From NCBI GenBank assembly GCA_027310325.1, contig DAIDBB010000222.1, positions 1-11,585 on the forward strand: a DNA stretch of 11,585 bases. The letters run 5' to 3'. A program made the position numbers and the translations under genes. The notes under the pieces were generated by a model. That model was not told the origin of the DNA, made no database searches, and worked only from the letters and a program-made list of their open reading frames with translations. This DNA comes from a bacterium. Lineage in GTDB: Bacteria; Desulfobacterota; GWC2-55-46. This document shows positions 7,748 to 11,585 of the stretch, one piece after another; the stretch's first letter is position 1, and each line of letters starts with the position of its first letter.

Positions 7748-8218
7748 ATGCCTCGTAAGGGGAATGTGCCGAAGAGGGACGTGCTGCCGGACCCGAAGTT
7801 CAATGATAAGGTCATCGCAAGGCTTGTAAACAAGCTCACCTCTGACGGCAAGAAAAGCAAGGCCGAAGGGATACTTTACGGCGCCTTCGACGTGATAGAA
7901 GAAAAGACGAAGACCGAGCCGATGAAGGTCTTCAAGAAGGCCCTCGACAATATAAAGCCTGTCCTCGAAGTCAAGTCGCGCAGGGTCGGCGGAGCGACCT
8001 ATCAGGTGCCGGTCGAGGTGAGGCCCGACAGGAAGCTTTCACTCGCGTTAAGGTGGCTCGTAAGCTACGCGACCGAGAGAAACGAGAAGTCCATGGTCGA
8101 GAAGCTCGCTGCCGAGCTCATAGACGCGTCCAACAATAAGGGCGGCTCGGTAAAGAAGAAAGAAGACGTTCATAAGATGGCTGAAGCGAACAAGGCCTTT
8201 GCCCACTACCGCTGGTAA
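7748..8218 (+). CDS. rpsG: 30S ribosomal protein S7
   Basis: S7 is the primary 16S rRNA-binding protein that nucleates assembly of the 30S head and lines the E-site exit. It has 156 residues, the standard length for most bacteria (some E. coli strains have a longer tail). Family blocks visible are LPDPKF near residue 13, DGKKSKAE in the N-terminal helical part, VKSRRVGGATYQVPVEVRP in the beta-hairpin region and the C-terminal EDVHKMAEANKAFAHYRW. The start is ATG with GGAGGAG at 7739-7745. In E. coli S7 is the translational repressor of its operon, and the hairpin just upstream makes similar control possible here. Identification is certain. Confidence 0.99.
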   Translation: MPRKGNVPKRDVLPDPKFNDKVIARLVNKLTSDGKKSKAEGILYGAFDVIEEKTKTEPMKVFKKALDNIKPVLEVKSRRVGGATYQVPVEVRPDRKLSLALRWLVSYATERNEKSMVEKLAAELIDASNNKGGSVKKKEDVHKMAEANKAFAHYRW

Positions 8219-8277
8219 GTGGCCGGGGGGTCGCTCCCATGAACGTAGGGCGGTTGAATAATTAACTGTGAGGGGCC

Positions 8278-8306
8278 TTGAACAAAGATACTTCACGGAT
8301 AACATT
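8278..8306 (+). promoter_or_regulatory. Weak candidate promoter before fusA
   Basis: TTGAAC (8278-8283) lies 16 bp ahead of TAACAT (8300-8305) or 17 bp ahead of AACATT (8301-8306). Each box matches the sigma-70 consensus at only three or four positions. The surrounding spacer (8219-8341) is 123 bases, longer than needed for translational coupling, and shows no strong hairpin. A minor internal promoter for fusA-tuf is possible, but this could be chance. Confidence 0.25.
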
Positions 8307-8327
8307 TAGGGCAGAGAAAGTAAAAAC

Positions 8328-8333
8328 GAGGAG
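8328..8333 (+). promoter_or_regulatory. Shine-Dalgarno that fixes the fusA TTG start
   Basis: GAGGAG lies eight bases upstream of TTG 8342. No ATG occurs in frame before codon 16, which is already inside the conserved N terminus, so TTG must be the start. Confidence 0.8.
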
Positions 8334-8341
8334 CTTTTCCG

Positions 8342-10423
8342 TTGGCAAGGAACATTCCGATAGAGAGACAAAGAAATATAGGTATAATGGCCCATATAGA
8401 TGCGGGAAAGACCACTACTACCGAGAGGATCCTTTATTATACAGGGGTCACCTACAAGATAGGGGAGGTCCATGAAGGCACCGCCGTAATGGACTGGATG
8501 GAGCAGGAGAAGGAAAGAGGCATCACCATCACCTCAGCCGCAACGACTTGTTCCTGGAAAGACACCCGCATTAATATCATAGATACTCCCGGTCACGTCG
8601 ATTTTACAATAGAAGTAGAGAGGTCCTTGAGGGTCCTTGACGGAGCCGTCGCGGTTTTCTGCTCCGTCGGAGGCGTTGAGCCCCAGAGCGAGACCGTTTG
8701 GCGCCAGGCTAACAAGTACAGGGTCCCCAGGATAGCGTTCGTAAATAAGATGGACCGCGTCGGGGCTGACTTCTTCAGGGTCGTCGGCATGATGGTCGAT
8801 AGATTGAAGACCAGGCCCGTTGTGCTTCAGCTGCCGGTAGGCGCTGAAGATAGTTTCAAGGGCGTAGTCGACCTCTTGAGCGAGAAGGCTATAATCTGGG
8901 ACGAGGACACGCTCGGCGCGAAATACAGGGTAGTGGATGTGCCCGATGACATGAAGGAGATTGTCAGGGAATACAGGGAAAAGCTCATAGAGGCGGCCTC
9001 GGACTTTGACGAAAAGCTCATGGAGAAGTACCTTGAGGGAGGCTCCGTGACCAAGGAGGAGATACAGAAGGCCGTAAGAAAGGGCGCGATTGATATGGAG
9101 ATTACGCCCGTGCTCTGCGGCTCGGCCTTCAAGAATAAAGGTGTCCAGTTCCTGCTTGACGCCGTTGTGGATTATCTCCCTTCCCCTATCGATATACCGG
9201 CGGTAGAGGGGGTAGACCCCAATACCGACAAGGAAGACATAAGGCCTGCTAAGGACGAAGCCCCTTTCTCTGCCCTCGCATTCAAGATAATGACCGACCC
9301 GTTTGTCGGGCAGTTGACCTTTTTCCGCGTATACTCCGGATGCATGACCGCCGGTTCTTACGTATATAACTCGACAAAAGACCAGAAAGAGCGCATTGGA
9401 AGGCTCGTAAAGATGCACGCCAACAAGCGCGAGGAAGTAAAAGAGGTCTACGCCGGAGACATCGCCGCGGCCGTGGGCTTGAAATATACTATAACGGGTG
9501 ATACTATATGTGACCCCGATAAGCCGATAATACTGGAGTCGATGGACTTCCCCGACCCGGTCATGAGCATCGCGATAGAGCCCAAGACCAAGGCGGACCA
9601 GGAAAAGCTCGGGATATCCCTTCAGAAGCTCGCCATAGAAGACCCGTCCTTCAGGGTGAGGACTGACGAGGAGACCGGCCAGACCATCATCTCCGGCATG
9701 GGCGAGCTTCACCTCGAGATCATCGTAGACAGGCTCCTTAGGGAGTTCAAGGTCGAGGCGAGCGTAGGAAAGCCGCAGGTCGCGTACAGGGAGACCGTTA
9801 CAAAGAAGGCGAAGGCAGAAGGAAAGTATATCAGGCAGACTGGCGGAAGGGGTCAGTACGGCCATTGCTACATCGAGCTTGAGCCCGGCGAGCAGGGCAA
9901 GGGCTTTGAGTTCGTTAATAAGATAGTCGGGGGCGCGATTCCGAAAGAGTTTATAAACCCGATAGAGAACGGCATAAGAGAGGCTACCGAGACAGGCATA
10001 TTCGCTGGTTACCCGGTCGTTGACGTCAAGGTCACCCTTTATGACGGCTCATTCCATGACGTTGACTCATCGGAAATGGCGTTTAAGATAGCGGGTTCCA
10101 TGGCGTTCAAGGACGCCATGAGGATCGCCGGCCCCATACTGCTCGAACCCATAATGAGCGTAGAGGTAGTCGTGCCGGAGCAGTTCATGGGCGACGTCAT
10201 CGGGGACCTCAATTCCAGGAGGGGCAAGATCCTCGGCATGGAATCAAGGGGAGGCTTCCAGGTGGTTTCGGCGAATGTCCCCCTTGCAAATATGTTCGGC
10301 TACTCGACGGACCTGAGGTCGAAGACGCAGGGGAGGGCCTCTTATACGATGCAGTTCTCGCACTATGAGCAGGTGCCTTCGTCGGTGGCTGAAGTGCTGA
10401 CCGCAAAAGTGGCAGGTAAATAA
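8342..10423 (+). CDS. fusA: Translation elongation factor G
   Basis: EF-G is the GTPase that moves tRNAs and mRNA through the ribosome after peptide-bond formation and, with the ribosome recycling factor, splits spent ribosomes. It has 693 residues, normal for the family. G-domain motifs are intact: AHIDAGKTT at 17-25, RGITI at 58-62, DTPGH at 80-84, NKMD at 134-137 and GSAF at 260-263. Domain IV carries the tip sequence HDVDSSE starting at H572, the loop that enters the decoding centre. The block GMGELHLEI in domain III is present. These features, and its place in the str cluster, point to the main translocase instead of a paralogue such as EF-G2, EF4 or TetM. The start is TTG, supported by GAGGAG at 8328-8333 and by the N terminus ARNIPIERQRNIGIMAHID, which matches the family. 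tuf follows after 29 bases. Identification is certain. Confidence 0.99.
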   Translation: MARNIPIERQRNIGIMAHIDAGKTTTTERILYYTGVTYKIGEVHEGTAVMDWMEQEKERGITITSAATTCSWKDTRINIIDTPGHVDFTIEVERSLRVLDGAVAVFCSVGGVEPQSETVWRQANKYRVPRIAFVNKMDRVGADFFRVVGMMVDRLKTRPVVLQLPVGAEDSFKGVVDLLSEKAIIWDEDTLGAKYRVVDVPDDMKEIVREYREKLIEAASDFDEKLMEKYLEGGSVTKEEIQKAVRKGAIDMEITPVLCGSAFKNKGVQFLLDAVVDYLPSPIDIPAVEGVDPNTDKEDIRPAKDEAPFSALAFKIMTDPFVGQLTFFRVYSGCMTAGSYVYNSTKDQKERIGRLVKMHANKREEVKEVYAGDIAAAVGLKYTITGDTICDPDKPIILESMDFPDPVMSIAIEPKTKADQEKLGISLQKLAIEDPSFRVRTDEETGQTIISGMGELHLEIIVDRLLREFKVEASVGKPQVAYRETVTKKAKAEGKYIRQTGGRGQYGHCYIELEPGEQGKGFEFVNKIVGGAIPKEFINPIENGIREATETGIFAGYPVVDVKVTLYDGSFHDVDSSEMAFKIAGSMAFKDAMRIAGPILLEPIMSVEVVVPEQFMGDVIGDLNSRRGKILGMESRGGFQVVSANVPLANMFGYSTDLRSKTQGRASYTMQFSHYEQVPSSVAEVLTAKVAGK

Positions 10424-10452
10424 CCTATTATTTAGTTCCGGAGGGCGATATT

Positions 10453-11585
10453 ATGAGCAAGGCCAAATTCGAGCGTGGCAAGCCGCACATCAACGTAGGT
10501 ACTATCGGGCACGTAGACCACGGGAAGACCTCGCTAACGGCGGCGATAACGAAGGTATTGAGCTCAAAGGGGTACGCCGAGTTTCTGGCATACGAGAACA
10601 TAGACAAGGCGCCGGAGGAGAGGGAGAGGGGACTTACGATATCGATCTCTCACGTCGAGTACCAGACGGATAAGAGGCACTACGCGCATATAGACTGCCC
10701 CGGGCATGCCGACTATGTAAAGAACATGATAACGGGGGCGGCGCAGATGGACGGCGCGATACTGGTCGTTTCTGCGGCGGACGGTCCGATGCCGCAGACC
10801 AGGGAGCATATACTTCTCGCGAGGCAGGTAGGTGTGCCGTATATAGTGGTATTTTTAAACAAGGTCGACATGGTAGACGACAAGGAACTCCTCGACCTCG
10901 TAGAGCTTGAGGTGAGGGAGCTGCTTAACCAGTACAAGTTCCCCGGGGACGATATACCAGTTATAAAGGGGAGCGCGCTCAAGGCTCTAGAGTGCGGGTG
11001 CGGCAAGAAGGAGTGCCAGTGGTGCGGGGCGATCCTTAAGCTTATGGATACCCTCGACAGCTACATACCGGAGCCGAAGAGAGACATAGACAAGCCGTTC
11101 CTTATGCCCGTTGAGGACGTTTTTTCGATATCTGGGCGCGGTACGGTTGTTACGGGAAGGGTGGAGAGGGGCATTGTGAAGGTAGGGGACGAGGTCGAGA
11201 TAGTGGGACTGCGGGACACGCAGAAGACGGTCATAACGGGTGTCGAGATGTTCAGGAAGCTCCTTGACGAGGGGAGGGCCGGAGACAACATCGGCGCGCT
11301 TTTAAGGGGCACGAAGAAGGAAGACGTTGAGAGGGGGCAGGTGCTTGCGAAGCCCGGCACCATTACGCCGCACACGAAGTTCAAGGGCGAGGTGTACGTT
11401 CTTACGAAGGAAGAGGGCGGCAGGCACACGCCGTTTTTTAACGGATACCGTCCGCAGTTCTACTTCAGGACCACGGACGTTACCGGCATGTCCAAGCTGC
11501 CCGAGGGCACCGAGATGGTAATGCCCGGGGACAACGTCAACTTAGATGTAGAGCTTATAACCCCGATAGCCATGGAAGAGGGCCT
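10453..11585 (+). CDS. tuf: Elongation factor Tu (3'-truncated by window edge)
   Basis: EF-Tu is the GTPase that carries aminoacyl-tRNA to the ribosomal A site. The window shows 377 complete codons from ATG 10453; by comparison with E. coli about 22 residues are missing at the end. GGAGGG at 10440-10445, seven bases upstream, supports the start. G-domain motifs are intact: GHVDHGKT at 19-26, switch I Thr62 in RGLT, DCPGH at 81-85 with the catalytic His85, NKVD at 136-139 and SAL at 174-176. Domain 2 begins around KPFLMPVEDVFSISGRGT, and domain 3 contains GGRHTPFFNGYRPQFYFRTTD. An unusual cluster C181, C183, C188, C191 sits in the G domain just after SAL, where E. coli has an acidic stretch without cysteines. 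Glycine is coded by GGG about as often as GGC, and GTA and ACG are common. Many bacteria carry two tuf copies; whether this one has a twin cannot be seen. Identification is certain. Confidence 0.98.
   Translation, partial: MSKAKFERGKPHINVGTIGHVDHGKTSLTAAITKVLSSKGYAEFLAYENIDKAPEERERGLTISISHVEYQTDKRHYAHIDCPGHADYVKNMITGAAQMDGAILVVSAADGPMPQTREHILLARQVGVPYIVVFLNKVDMVDDKELLDLVELEVRELLNQYKFPGDDIPVIKGSALKALECGCGKKECQWCGAILKLMDTLDSYIPEPKRDIDKPFLMPVEDVFSISGRGTVVTGRVERGIVKVGDEVEIVGLRDTQKTVITGVEMFRKLLDEGRAGDNIGALLRGTKKEDVERGQVLAKPGTITPHTKFKGEVYVLTKEEGGRHTPFFNGYRPQFYFRTTDVTGMSKLPEGTEMVMPGDNVNLDVELITPIAMEEG

Noticed and set aside
7602..7829. 75-codon + strand open frame across the rpsL-rpsG junction
   Set aside because: It overlaps both ribosomal protein genes out of frame and spans the hairpin; it has no family resemblance.
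8278..8475. 65-codon + strand open frame starting in the rpsG-fusA gap
   Set aside because: Most of it is fusA read in another frame, and the SD-like AGGGG is only two bases from its TTG. It is not a credible leader peptide.
8534..9865. 443-codon open frame on the - strand, opposite fusA
   Set aside because: It lies fully inside fusA, whose protein matches EF-G end to end. The antisense protein resembles no family I know and has no fitting ribosome-binding site; it results from codon bias.
10993..11025. EF-Tu Cys cluster as a sign of a different GTPase (for example SelB or CysN)
   Set aside because: All the rest of the protein, including domains 2 and 3 and the genomic position after fusA, is typical EF-Tu.

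Overview
This window is ordinary core-genome DNA. It holds the end of the RNA polymerase beta/beta' gene pair followed by the classic 'str' cluster, all on the + strand, in the order rpoB (5' end missing), rpoC, rpsL, rpsG, fusA, tuf (3' end missing). There is no mobile element, CRISPR array, tRNA, rRNA or unknown accessory gene. I looked for an undescribed system and did not find one.

Organism: a bacterium with fairly GC-rich coding DNA. It uses AGG heavily for arginine and ATA heavily for isoleucine. RpoB carries the large insert ahead of the catalytic lysines, and RpoC carries the large insert in the trigger loop. Both are shared with Proteobacteria and several related phyla, and absent from Firmicutes and Actinobacteria. 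EF-Tu carries a four-cysteine cluster in its G domain. Together these suggest a deltaproteobacterial (Desulfobacterota) or Nitrospirota-like lineage, probably uncultured; this is inference and no closer placement is possible by eye.

Layout: 1-2985 rpoB fragment; 2986-3061 gap with a hairpin that starts inside the rpoB stop codon, a 12-bp palindrome and a strong Shine-Dalgarno; 3062-7174 rpoC from a TTG start; 7175-7297 gap with an AT-rich hairpin and the best promoter in the window (TTGACA, 17 bp, TACATT); 7298-7669 rpsL; 7670-7747 gap with a 9-bp hairpin followed by a T-run; 7748-8218 rpsG; 8219-8341 gap with at most a weak promoter; 8342-10423 fusA from a TTG start; 10424-10452 short gap; 10453-11585 tuf, open at the window edge. 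No gene-free stretch exceeds 123 bases.

How they work together: RpoB and RpoC form the catalytic core of RNA polymerase. S12 and S7 are 30S ribosomal proteins at the decoding centre and the head. EF-G translocates the ribosome and EF-Tu delivers aminoacyl-tRNA. Control appears to sit in the gaps: a new promoter ahead of rpsL, and an attenuator or ribosomal-protein operator between rpsL and rpsG. All catalytic motifs I checked are intact, with no frameshifts or broken genes.
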